A stretch of DNA of 64,000 nt, taken from NZ13-RE01 sp049718665. GTDB taxonomy: Bacteria; Dictyoglomota; Dictyoglomia; Dictyoglomales; Dictyoglomaceae. The position numbers and the translations under genes are program-made. The notes below the pieces were generated by a model that saw nothing but the letters and a program-made list of their open reading frames with translations, had not been told where the DNA came from and searched no databases. The stretch is taken from NCBI GenBank assembly GCA_049718665.1, contig JBNARO010000003.1:11637-75636 (forward strand), written 5' to 3'. This document shows positions 52,949-60,740 of the stretch, piece after piece; the stretch's first letter is position 1, and every line of letters starts with the position of its first letter.

Positions 52949-52975
52949 TTATAATTATTATAATTTTCAATTATA
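52949..52975 (-). promoter_or_regulatory. Peroxiredoxin promoter with PerR-type box
   Basis: The minus-strand -10 TATAAT is at 52970-52975. Directly downstream, 52949-52963 reads TTATAATAATTATAA on the minus strand, an exact match to the 7-1-7 PerR consensus TTATAATNATTATAA. It covers the expected start site, a typical repressor position. The likely reader is the Fur-family protein at 54558. Confidence 0.75.
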
Positions 52976-53041
52976 TACTATCACAAATAAAAAATTTTGC
53001 AAATAGGAATTTTAAGTTAACGTGTAATCAGTATTTTAAAA

Positions 53042-53071
53042 AGGACGCCTCTTTTATCAAAAAAGAGTCCT
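53042..53071. repeat. Imperfect hairpin at the edge of the gene-remnant region
   Basis: A 7-bp stem CTCTTTT/AAAAGAG (5-base loop) extended by AGGA/TCCT across a 3-base bulge. No U-tract follows on the plus strand. Function unknown. Confidence 0.35.
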
Positions 53072-53080
53072 GCCAACGAA

Positions 53081-53560
53081 ATGCTAAGCTATGAACTATA
53101 CAGTGCAAAATTATTTAAAAATGATCCTCTTATAAGATATGAAAAGACTATTCACGAAACTGTAAATTATTCCCTTGCAAGATTAGGGTATGTTCCTGCA
53201 ATAAAAGGAATATATATTCATCACTATAGGTATCTTACTGATCCTGAGAACTTAATTAAAAAATCTATATTTTATCGTGATCTTTTATATTTTTGTCACG
53301 TTTTTTTGCGTATTAAAGGTAAATATCAAGAAGCAATTGATGTTTTAAAGGTTGCTCTCTCCAAGGATCAAGGATATTGGGCTCCAACAATTCATAATTC
53401 GCTTGGTTTATTATACATGAGTCTTAATGCTCCATATTTTGTTCATTCTTGGGTTAATTTAGGAATTGCTTATGAAAAGACAAGACGCTTTGGGGATGCA
53501 CTTGATTGTTATATTAAAGCATATCAGTTGGATCCAGAGTTATTTAATAGATGTATCTGA
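53081..53560 (+). pseudogene. Remnant of a TPR-containing family 2 glycosyltransferase
   Basis: The open frame of 159 residues begins in the middle of a glycosyltransferase (YSAKLFKNDPLIRYEKTIHETVNYSLARLGY...IHHYRYL, a SunS-like C-terminal half). TPR-like helices follow (YQEAIDVLKVALSKDQGYWAPTIHNSLGLLYMSL), joined abruptly to a second repeat (WVNLGIAYEKTRRFGDALDCYIKAYQLDP). The N-terminal GT core is missing, no ribosome site precedes the ATG, and the TPR part looks internally deleted. Confidence 0.7.
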
Positions 53561-53602
53561 ACTATATTATGGACTTAGGGAGCATATCGGAAATTGTAGC
53601 AG

Positions 53603-54048
53603 ATGTTTCTATTTATGAAAGGGGTAAATTATAGGGATAAGTTGATTAGTGTCATAATACCCACATATAACAGAGAAAAATTGCTCTCCCGCGCCATAGA
53701 TTCTGTAATAAATCAAACTTACAAANNNNNNNNNNNNNNNNNNNNNNNNNNNNNNNNNNNNNNNNNNNNNNNNNNNNNNNNNNNNNNNNNNNNNNNNNNN
53801 NNNNNNNNNNNNNNNNNNNNNNNNNTGAGGATGGAAGATATATAAAAGTATTTGATCCCGAAATTCCCTCTGAGAGAGTAAGACTTGGTGGATCTTATTG
53901 CACTCAATTAAACACGATGGTTATAAATATGATGGTTTGTGAGGACACAGACTTGGTATTCAGAGCTATTCACTATTATCCCTTTGTTTTAATTGATGAT
54001 TATCATCACTATTACTATCAGGGGTCTGATAATCTATTTAATTTTTGA
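53603..54048 (+). pseudogene. Family 2 glycosyltransferase remnant across an assembly gap
   Basis: Before the gap, LISVIIPTYNREKLLSRAIDSVINQTYK is the nucleotide-binding start of a GT-A enzyme. After the gap, in another apparent frame, 53827-54048 reads LGGSYCTQLNTMVINMMVCEDTDLVFRAIHYYPFVLIDDYHHYYYQGSDN. Here about 20 residues normally lying between the MVIN and CEDTD segments are absent. It ends early at 54048. The gap length is unknown, so the frame cannot be judged, but the deletion after the gap is independent of it. Confidence 0.7.
53726..53825. other. Assembly gap (100 N) in the remnant region
   Basis: Exactly 100 unknown bases between two glycosyltransferase pieces. The true distance is unknown. 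Confidence 0.98.
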
Positions 54049-54322
54049 TAGAGGAAAGCTTAATGTGGAAAAAGCAATTTACGATAAAATATTTGTTGAG
54101 AAGTTCACCTTTATAGGACTTAGTACGATTAAAATGAATTCTTATGCGTGGATAAAATTAAACCTTGTTATGATATCACTTATGGTAATGGGATCTGCAG
54201 TAGCCTTTTGGGCGCTAAATGTAACACCACTTCTAAACTTTGTCTTCAGACTCAGAGAATATACAAGATATCCCGTAGATATTTTTGATCCATTTTTTAA
54301 GTTTATCTTCAGCAAGGTATAA
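54044..54322 (+). pseudogene. Remnant of an ABC-2 family permease
   Basis: About 92 residues (FDRGKLNVEKAIYDKIFVEKFTFIGL ... MVMGSAVAFWALNVTPLLNFVFRLREYTRYPVDIFDPFFKFIFSKV) resemble the middle of the ABC-2/DUF990 permease family. Such proteins have about 260 residues with six helices. Both ends are missing, and no start signal is seen. From 54323 to 54480 I see no gene, only a 7-bp inverted repeat at 54458-54478. Confidence 0.55.
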
Positions 54323-54487
54323 GGGAACAGGAGTTTAAAGCACCTGTCATGAATAAAGGAAAGGCAAATATGTGGATGAAAAAGAAAATTAATAGAGATT
54401 AGCTTCGATAGAAAACCCTTAAGTCTTCTCTTCTTTTATTCTGGTACCTATCTCCATAGCTATGTGATTATCATAGCTGAAACCTAC

Positions 54488-54544
54488 TTGCAAAAAATTT
54501 TCAATTAACTTATAATTTCAACAGACAAATGAAAAATTTTTGCA
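54488..54544 (+). promoter_or_regulatory. fur-feoAB promoter inside a large inverted repeat
   Basis: Promoter TTGCAA (54488-54493), 17-base spacer, TATAAT (54511-54516). It is flanked by two 15-base arms, TGCAAAAAATTTTCA (54489-54503) and TGAAAAATTTTTGCA (54530-54544), inverted with one mismatch. One arm covers the -35 and the other lies beside the ribosome site. Each arm is itself near-palindromic, so two operators are likely. Confidence 0.7.
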
Positions 54545-54557
54545 GAAGGAGTTTTTT

Positions 54558-55013
54558 ATGGAATTAAGGAAAACTTTTAAGGATTTTGGACTAAGAATGA
54601 GCAAACAAAGAGTAGCAGTTTTAGAATTTTTTGAAGAGAATAAGACAGGACATTATTCTTTAAATGAGATTTATGAAAACATATCTCAAAAAAATAAAAA
54701 TATATCATTTACCTCTGTATATAGAACTTGTAAATTACTTGAGAAATTGGGATTAATAAGAGCTATATCCTTTGAAGAAAGACATATTCATTACGAAAGT
54801 AATTTAAATCCTCACCTCCACTATCAATGTCTCATATGTGGAAAGATTGTAGAGGAAGATGCAGAATGGGTAAATCAATGGAGGGGTAAATTAGAGAAAA
54901 AAGATTTTCTTATAACTTCATACAGAATCCAAATATACGGAATTTGTAAAGATTGCCAAAAAAAATATCCAGAGGTGACAGAAAATGGTAAAAACCTTAT
55001 ATCAAATGAATAA
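54558..55013 (+). CDS. Fur-family metalloregulator (Fur or PerR)
   Basis: A 151-residue protein. The winged helix includes GLRMSKQRVAVLEFFEENKTGHYSLNEIYENI and FTSVYRTCKLLEKLGLI. The metal region NPHLHYQCLICGKIVEEDAEW has a His-x-His, and the zinc site uses CLIC and CKDC. The start at 54558 is set by AAGGAG six bases upstream. First gene before feoA-feoB suggests Fur; a nearby PerR-type box at the peroxiredoxin suggests PerR. The sequence alone does not decide. Confidence 0.9.
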   Translation: MELRKTFKDFGLRMSKQRVAVLEFFEENKTGHYSLNEIYENISQKNKNISFTSVYRTCKLLEKLGLIRAISFEERHIHYESNLNPHLHYQCLICGKIVEEDAEWVNQWRGKLEKKDFLITSYRIQIYGICKDCQKKYPEVTENGKNLISNE

Positions 55014-55227
55014 AGGAGAAAAGGGGAAAGTCTTAACAATAAGAGGAGGAAGAGGAAGAATTTTAAGATTGGCAGAACTTGGAATAATTCCTGGGGAAGA
55101 AATAATTCTTGTTCAAAAAAGTTTTGGACCTGTGATTATAAAGATAAAAGATACGAATTTGGCTTTAGGAAGAGGAATTGCTCAAAATATATTAGTGGAG
55201 GTGGAGAATGGAGAAAAAGAAAATTAG
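54985..55227 (+). CDS. feoA: Ferrous iron transport protein A
   Basis: SH3-like cytoplasmic partner of FeoB. The 80 residues include MNKGEKGKVLTIRGGRGRILRLAELGIIPGEEIILVQKSFGPVIIKIKDTNLALGRGIAQNILVE. Its ATG lies inside the end of the Fur gene (29-bp overlap) and has GAGGTG seven bases upstream. An ATG at 55006 is also possible. It overlaps feoB by 20 bp. Confidence 0.92.
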   Translation: MVKTLYQMNKGEKGKVLTIRGGRGRILRLAELGIIPGEEIILVQKSFGPVIIKIKDTNLALGRGIAQNILVEVENGEKEN

Positions 55228-57178
55228 AGTTGCTCTTTCTGGGAATCCTAATGTAGGAAAAAGCACAGTATTTAATCTTCTTACAGGGCTAAGGCAACAT
55301 ACAGGTAATTGGCCGGGAAAAACAGTAGAGAAAAAAGAGGGGATTTATGAGAAGGATAATTATATTTTAGAAATTATAGATCTCCCTGGGACATATAGTT
55401 TGACTTCTCATTCCTTAGAGGAGATTATTGCAAGGGATTTTATAATAAAAGAAAAACCAGATATTGTTGTAGTTATTGCAGATGCGTCCTCTTTAGAAAG
55501 AAATTTTTATCTTCTTGTCCAGATCTTAGAACTTCATTCAAAAGTCGTTTTAGCTTTAAACATGATTGATCTTCTCTCTGAGAAAAAATATAAGATAGAT
55601 TTTAAAAAATTGGAAGAGAAATTAGGAATTCCTGTAGTACCTATGATAGCAAGTAAAGGGATAGGAATTGAAGAATTAGTGGATAAGATTATTAAGGTTT
55701 TTGAAGGAAAATTAGAATGTAAGCCTAAGGAAATAAATTATGGAAATTTAGAGGAGAGTATAGAAAAAATAAAAGAAAAGTTACCTGAGAAAATAGATGG
55801 ATATAATTCTCGCTGGATAGCAATTAAATTATTAGAAGGAGATGAAATTGTAAAAAGTCTTTGTAAAGAAAAAATAAACTACAAAGAGATAGAAAGACTA
55901 ATGGGAAAAAGGGAAGACAGTGCAATACTCTTAGCAAACGCTCGGTATCACTGGATAAAGGATATTCTTAAAGATACTTTAGAAAAACCTAAAACCCCAG
56001 TAATAACTTTCACAGATAAACTGGATCATTGGTTTACCCATCCCATATTGGGACTTCCTATAGCTTTTGTAATTTTAGGCTTAGTCTTTTGGTTAACATA
56101 CACCCTAAATGATTTGTTAAGGGAGTGGTGGGAGAATATTCTTAATTACATTCAAGAAATACTTAAAAACTTAATGTTTTTCTTACCAGATTTTCTGAAA
56201 GAGGTTATTTTTAGTGGTGTATGGCAAGGAGTTTCTATTTTATTGACTTTCATTCCTCTTATTGTAATATTCTTCTTCTTTTTCGCTTTATTAGAAGATA
56301 CAGGATATTTAGCAAGGGTTGCCTTTGTAACTGATAGAATTATGCATACCCTTGGACTTCATGGTAAAGCTTTTTTACCTCTTATGATGAGTTATGGATG
56401 TAATGTTCCGGGGATCATGGCTGTAAGAACCTTAGAGGAGGAAAGAGACAGGATATTATTAATTCTGATAAACTCTTTTATTCCATGTGTTCCAAGAATT
56501 CTTGTTTCTGCCTTTTTTGCCAGTGTTTTCTTTCCCAAATACGCATCCCTTATCCTTCTTTCTCTATATATCATTAGTTTTTTAGCGGTAATTATTAGTG
56601 GAAAGATTATAAGAAGATTCTTTTTAAAGACATCCTTTTCTCCTTTAATTATGGAACTTCCTTTATATAAGCTTCCTAATTTTAAAATTGTAGGAATCTA
56701 TATCTGGGAAAAACTTAAGGCATTTTTAGAAAGGGCAGGAACAGTTATAGTTATCTTATCCACTATAGTTTGGTTTTTAGGAAATCTTCCCTATAACGAT
56801 ATAGAAAATTCCCTTTTAGCATACATAGGGAAATTAATTCTACCCTTTTTAAAACCTTTAGGATTTAACTGGCAATTAGTTGCGGGACTTATTGCAGGAT
56901 TTGTAGCAAAGGAGGCGAGTTTGTCTACCTTATCTACTATTTATCATGTTAGTGGCAATAATTTAGGAAATATATTACTAAAAGAGATTACCTCTTTAAC
57001 CGCATATAGCTTTATGGTTCTGCAACTACTTTATATTCCCTGTGCTGCTACTGTAGCCACAATTTATAAAGAGACAAACTCTAAAAAGTGGACACTATTT
57101 AGTGTTATTTATTCTCTATCTTTTGCCTATGTTATTTCTTTTATAATATATAACTTAGGAAGACTTTTTATTCACTGA
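55208..57178 (+). CDS. feoB: Ferrous iron transporter FeoB
   Basis: GTP-driven Fe(II) permease of 656 residues. G1 GNPNVGKS, G3 DLPGTYSL and G4 NMID lie in the N-terminal G domain. A helical GDI-like region and about eight to ten membrane helices follow, with the gating segments SYGCNVPGIMAVRTL and PCVPRILV. It lacks a C-terminal FeoC-like tail. Its last 24 bp overlap the end of the convergent GntR gene. Confidence 0.95.
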   Translation: MEKKKIRVALSGNPNVGKSTVFNLLTGLRQHTGNWPGKTVEKKEGIYEKDNYILEIIDLPGTYSLTSHSLEEIIARDFIIKEKPDIVVVIADASSLERNFYLLVQILELHSKVVLALNMIDLLSEKKYKIDFKKLEEKLGIPVVPMIASKGIGIEELVDKIIKVFEGKLECKPKEINYGNLEESIEKIKEKLPEKIDGYNSRWIAIKLLEGDEIVKSLCKEKINYKEIERLMGKREDSAILLANARYHWIKDILKDTLEKPKTPVITFTDKLDHWFTHPILGLPIAFVILGLVFWLTYTLNDLLREWWENILNYIQEILKNLMFFLPDFLKEVIFSGVWQGVSILLTFIPLIVIFFFFFALLEDTGYLARVAFVTDRIMHTLGLHGKAFLPLMMSYGCNVPGIMAVRTLEEERDRILLILINSFIPCVPRILVSAFFASVFFPKYASLILLSLYIISFLAVIISGKIIRRFFLKTSFSPLIMELPLYKLPNFKIVGIYIWEKLKAFLERAGTVIVILSTIVWFLGNLPYNDIENSLLAYIGKLILPFLKPLGFNWQLVAGLIAGFVAKEASLSTLSTIYHVSGNNLGNILLKEITSLTAYSFMVLQLLYIPCAATVATIYKETNSKKWTLFSVIYSLSFAYVISFIIYNLGRLFIH

Positions 57179-58276
57179 ATCTCTTATAACTAATCGTGTT
57201 TTAAGATAAACTTGATAAGTATCTGAAATATTATTCTCAATTTTACTTATCAAAATTTCTCCCGCTTTTCTTCCCATTTCTGATTTTTCTTGATGGACTG
57301 AAGTAAGTAAAGGATCAAGATGTAAAGAAATGGGACTATTATCAAAGCCTACTACTGATATATCTTTTCCAACTTTTAATCCTAATTCTTTAATAGCTCT
57401 ATATACTGCAGATGCTACCCTATCATTTACAGTAAATATTGCTGATATCTCTTTTCTTTCTTTTAGAAAATTTTTTATCAGGTTTACATTTTCTTCATAA
57501 AAAATGTCAAAATATCCAGGAAGCTTACTAAATATATAATCTTCATTAACTTCTATTCCATTTTCCTTCAATGCGTCTTTATATCCTTCTAATCTTTCCC
57601 TTACACTGGTAGTTTTTAAATTATTAGTGGTAATAAAGGCTATATTTCTATGACCCTGATCAATAAGATATTTTACTGCAGAGTATGCTCCATTTTTATT
57701 ATCTGAAACCACAAAATCCAAAAAGGAACCAGGTAAAAATCTATCCACTAAAACAATGGGAATATTAACTTCTTTAAAGTGCCTAATAGGAGCATTTCCT
57801 CGAGAACACATCTCATCAGAAGGATAGATAACTAAGCCTTTTACTTCTTGTTCTATAAATCTTTTTATTATAATAAGCTCTTTTTCATAGCTTCCATTGG
57901 AGTTTGCATAAATTAAAGAGTAACCCCTTTGGGATATAAAAGATTCAAGCCCTGACATAATTTCTGCTTCCATATAATCTCTTAAAATAGGGGCTATAAA
58001 GCCAATGTATTTCCCTTTCTCTATATCAATCCTTTCAAGTTTTTCAGAAACAAATGTTCCCTTTCCTTTTATTCTAAAGGCAAGTTTTTCTTTTACTAAC
58101 TCTTGGAGAGCATATTCTAAAATAGTAGGAGAAACTCCTAAGGATCTGGCAAATTTATCATCAGAAGGGATTCTCTCTAAGGGTTTTAATTCTCCTGAGA
58201 GAATTTTTTTCTTTAAATATTCCTTTATTTGTATATGAAGAGGAATAGGCTTTTTTCTATCAATTATTTCTCCCAT
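57155..58276 (-). CDS. GntR-type regulator with LacI-like sensor domain (AraR-like)
   Basis: A 373-residue repressor. The N-terminal GntR winged helix (PIPLHIQIKEYLKKKILSGELKPLERIPSDDKFARSLGVSPTILEYALQELVKE) is followed by a periplasmic-binding-like sensor from about 88 (YIGFIAPILRDYMEAEIMSGLE, DFVVSDNKNGAYSAVKYLIDQGHRNIAFI, VGFDNSPISLHLDPLLTSVHQEKSEMG). The sensor should bind a sugar, but no sugar genes are adjacent. The start has no ribosome site and lies just below a -10, so it is probably leaderless. Confidence 0.9.
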   Translation of the reverse strand: MGEIIDRKKPIPLHIQIKEYLKKKILSGELKPLERIPSDDKFARSLGVSPTILEYALQELVKEKLAFRIKGKGTFVSEKLERIDIEKGKYIGFIAPILRDYMEAEIMSGLESFISQRGYSLIYANSNGSYEKELIIIKRFIEQEVKGLVIYPSDEMCSRGNAPIRHFKEVNIPIVLVDRFLPGSFLDFVVSDNKNGAYSAVKYLIDQGHRNIAFITTNNLKTTSVRERLEGYKDALKENGIEVNEDYIFSKLPGYFDIFYEENVNLIKNFLKERKEISAIFTVNDRVASAVYRAIKELGLKVGKDISVVGFDNSPISLHLDPLLTSVHQEKSEMGRKAGEILISKIENNISDTYQVYLKTRLVIRDSVNKKSS

Positions 58277-58285
58277 ACAATGGAG

Positions 58286-58314
58286 ATTATAACAGAATAA
58301 ATCTAAAAAATCAA
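58286..58314 (-). promoter_or_regulatory. GntR gene promoter giving a near-leaderless transcript
   Basis: TTGATT (58309-58314), 17-base spacer and TATAAT (58286-58291) on the minus strand. Only nine bases separate the -10 from the ATG, leaving a leader of 0-3 bases. It lies in the short gap after pyrF, so this gene is transcribed apart from the pyr operon. Confidence 0.65.
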
Positions 58315-58348
58315 TTATTTAAGAGAAAAAGTATAGAGAAAGTCATTT

Positions 58349-59077
58349 TTAGATCTTATTTTCAAGGAAATCTGAAATCTGAGATCTTATTTCCTGAATC
58401 ACAGAAGAAGGATTAGGATGAGAAGTTATTGGTCTTCCAATTACTAAGTAATCTGAACCCTTTTCCAATGCTTCCCTTGGCGTCATTATCCTTTGCTGAT
58501 CATCTTTTATATTTTTAGTCAGTCTGATTCCAGGAGTAACAATTAACAATCTTTTCTTAAGATTTTTTCTTATAAGCTCTATTTCTTGGGGAGACGCCAC
58601 TACTCCATCAAGTCCTGTTTCCTGAGCCAATTGAGCGAAGAATAAAACTTGTTCAGGAAGAGATCTTGAAATTCCCCAACTTCTTCTTAATTCTTCCTCA
58701 GAAAAGCTTGTTAAAACAGTAATTCCCAATAAATATGGGATAGCCTTATTCTTCTCTCTTTTAAAATTGTTCGTAATCTCTACAGCTCTTTTAAGCATAT
58801 CCTCTCCTCCTAAGATATGTAAAGTAATCATCATGGGTTCTAATTCTAAAAGCTTTTCTAAAGTTCTTCCTACAGTATTTGGTATATCAAAGAGTTTTAA
58901 GTCTATAAAAACATCTCCTCCCATTTCCTTTATCTTTGATACAATTTGGGGTCCTGCAGATACAAATAGTTCCAATCCTACTTTATAATTTTTTACATAT
59001 GGTAAAAGAATCTCCACCATTTTTAAAGCTTGAGTTTCTGAAGGAAAATCTAAGGCAACAATAATAGGATCTCTCAT
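58349..59077 (-). CDS. pyrF: Orotidine 5'-phosphate decarboxylase
   Basis: Last step to UMP. The 242 residues include IIVALDFPSETQAL, the catalytic DVFIDLKLFDIPNTV (Lys and Asp) and a late VIGRPITSHPNP phosphate site. It abuts pyrD (1-bp overlap) and is the last pyr gene. pyrE, the step before it, is not in this operon. Confidence 0.95.
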   Translation of the reverse strand: MRDPIIVALDFPSETQALKMVEILLPYVKNYKVGLELFVSAGPQIVSKIKEMGGDVFIDLKLFDIPNTVGRTLEKLLELEPMMITLHILGGEDMLKRAVEITNNFKREKNKAIPYLLGITVLTSFSEEELRRSWGISRSLPEQVLFFAQLAQETGLDGVVASPQEIELIRKNLKKRLLIVTPGIRLTKNIKDDQQRIMTPREALEKGSDYLVIGRPITSHPNPSSVIQEIRSQISDFLENKI

Positions 59078-59994
59078 TAAAGCTCCTCCTCTCTTTTATG
59101 AGCTAAACCTATTAAATCTTGGATTTTTTCTTCTTTAAAATAATTTTCTAACTGAAGAATTAATTCTTTCCCAGCATAGGGATTTATAAAATTAGCAGTT
59201 CCAATCTCTACTAAGGTTGCACCAGCTAATATATATTCCATTACATCAGAAAACTCCATTATTCCTCCACACCCAATAATAGGTAAATCTGTCTCTTCAT
59301 ATACTTCCCAAATATATCTTAAAACTAAAGGTTTTATCGCAGGACCTGAGAGTCCAGCAAATATTCTTTTAAATACAGGTTTTTTATTCTTCCAATCAAT
59401 AGCCAAACCTAAGAAAGTATTAAAAATTACTACACCATCTCCCCCTCCTTTTTTGACCATTTTTACCATTTTCAATATATTCTCTGCTTGAGGTGAAAGT
59501 TTAACCCAAACAGGTTTTTCCGCTATTTTTACTACTTTTTTTGTTAATTCAAGAAGAACTTCAGGATCCAATCCAAATTGCATTCCACCTTTATCTACAT
59601 TAGGGCACGACACATTAAGCTCAATTCCAGATATTTTTAAATTTTTTAATTCCTTTACTAATTCTTCATATTCCTTTATAGTTTCACCCGCAATGGAAAT
59701 AAAAATGTGGGTGTTAATTTTTTCTAAAAAAGGAAACTCCTCCTCAAGGAACTTTTCAAGTCCAGGATTTTCTAAACCTATGGAATTTAGTAGACCGCAG
59801 GAAGTTTCCCATATTCTTGGAGGAGGGTTTCCCTGTTTTGGTTTCAAAGTTATACTTTTTGTAATAAATCCCCCTAAAATTTCTAAGGAATAAAATTGAG
59901 ATATTTCTCTTCCAAACCCACAAGTTCCTGATGCTAGAAGAATAGGATTTTTAAAAACCAGGTTCCCCACTTTAACTTCTAAATTAGGATTCAT
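59077..59994 (-). CDS. pyrD: Dihydroorotate dehydrogenase, class 1B catalytic subunit
   Basis: FMN enzyme of 305 residues. It has the LASGTCGFGRE start, the catalytic Cys in LNVSCPNVDKGG, VWVKLSPQAENI, and GLSGPAIKPLVLRYIWEV with IIGCGGI. The adjacent pyrK shows that this is the NAD-linked 1B type. It overlaps pyrK by 4 bp. Confidence 0.95.
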   Translation of the reverse strand: MNPNLEVKVGNLVFKNPILLASGTCGFGREISQFYSLEILGGFITKSITLKPKQGNPPPRIWETSCGLLNSIGLENPGLEKFLEEEFPFLEKINTHIFISIAGETIKEYEELVKELKNLKISGIELNVSCPNVDKGGMQFGLDPEVLLELTKKVVKIAEKPVWVKLSPQAENILKMVKMVKKGGGDGVVIFNTFLGLAIDWKNKKPVFKRIFAGLSGPAIKPLVLRYIWEVYEETDLPIIGCGGIMEFSDVMEYILAGATLVEIGTANFINPYAGKELILQLENYFKEEKIQDLIGLAHKREEEL

Positions 59995-60740
59995 TCAAAA
60001 TTTACCTCCATTCCTGAAATTACCGGACCATCTTTACATATATGTAAATTCTTTTTACTCCCCATAAGAACACATGATAAGCATATTCCAATTCCACATC
60101 CCATTCTCTCCTCTAAAGAAAAATAAAGTTTACTTTTTTCTTCTAACTTCTTCCATAATTCTTTTAACATAGGGATAGGACCACAAGCATAAACTTTGTT
60201 AAATTCTCTTAATTCTGAGATATACTCTAATATCTTCCCTTTTTCGCCAAAACTTCCATCCTCTGTAGAAATTAAAAATTTCTTGCTTTTTTCTTCAAAA
60301 TTTTTCCATATTTTTTCAGAAACTTTTGTGGAAAAACCAATAAAGGAATAGATATTAACATCTAAAAAGTGTATAAAATCTAAAAGAAAGGATAAAGGGA
60401 CAATCCCCATTCCTCCACCTATAATAGCTATTTTTTCCCCTTTTTCTGGCATAGGGAAACTATTTCCTAAGGGGGCTAAAATTTTTAATCTCTCTCCTAC
60501 CCTCTTTTTGCTTAATAAATATGTTCCTTTCCCTTTAACTTGATATAAAAATTCTATAGTATTTTCTGATACCTTATAAAAGCTTAAGGGTCTTGAAAGG
60601 AGAGGATCATAGGAATCATTTACTCTTATCATGGCAAATTGTCCTGGAAATGCTTTTAAAGGAAAGTTTTTCTTAAGTTTTAAAAGGAATATATTCTCTT
60701 CAATTTTTTCATTTTCAAAAATCTCAAATTCTCTAAACAT
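59991..60740 (-). CDS. pyrK: Dihydroorotate dehydrogenase electron transfer subunit
   Basis: FAD/2Fe-2S protein of 249 residues that passes electrons from PyrD to NAD. The FAD segment is DPLLSRPLSFYK, the NAD segment IAIIGGGMGIVPLSFLL, and the C-terminal cluster motif ERMGCGIGICLSCVLMGSKKNLHICKDGPV with four Cys. It overlaps pyrC by 8 bp. Confidence 0.95.
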   Translation of the reverse strand: MFREFEIFENEKIEENIFLLKLKKNFPLKAFPGQFAMIRVNDSYDPLLSRPLSFYKVSENTIEFLYQVKGKGTYLLSKKRVGERLKILAPLGNSFPMPEKGEKIAIIGGGMGIVPLSFLLDFIHFLDVNIYSFIGFSTKVSEKIWKNFEEKSKKFLISTEDGSFGEKGKILEYISELREFNKVYACGPIPMLKELWKKLEEKSKLYFSLEERMGCGIGICLSCVLMGSKKNLHICKDGPVISGMEVNFE

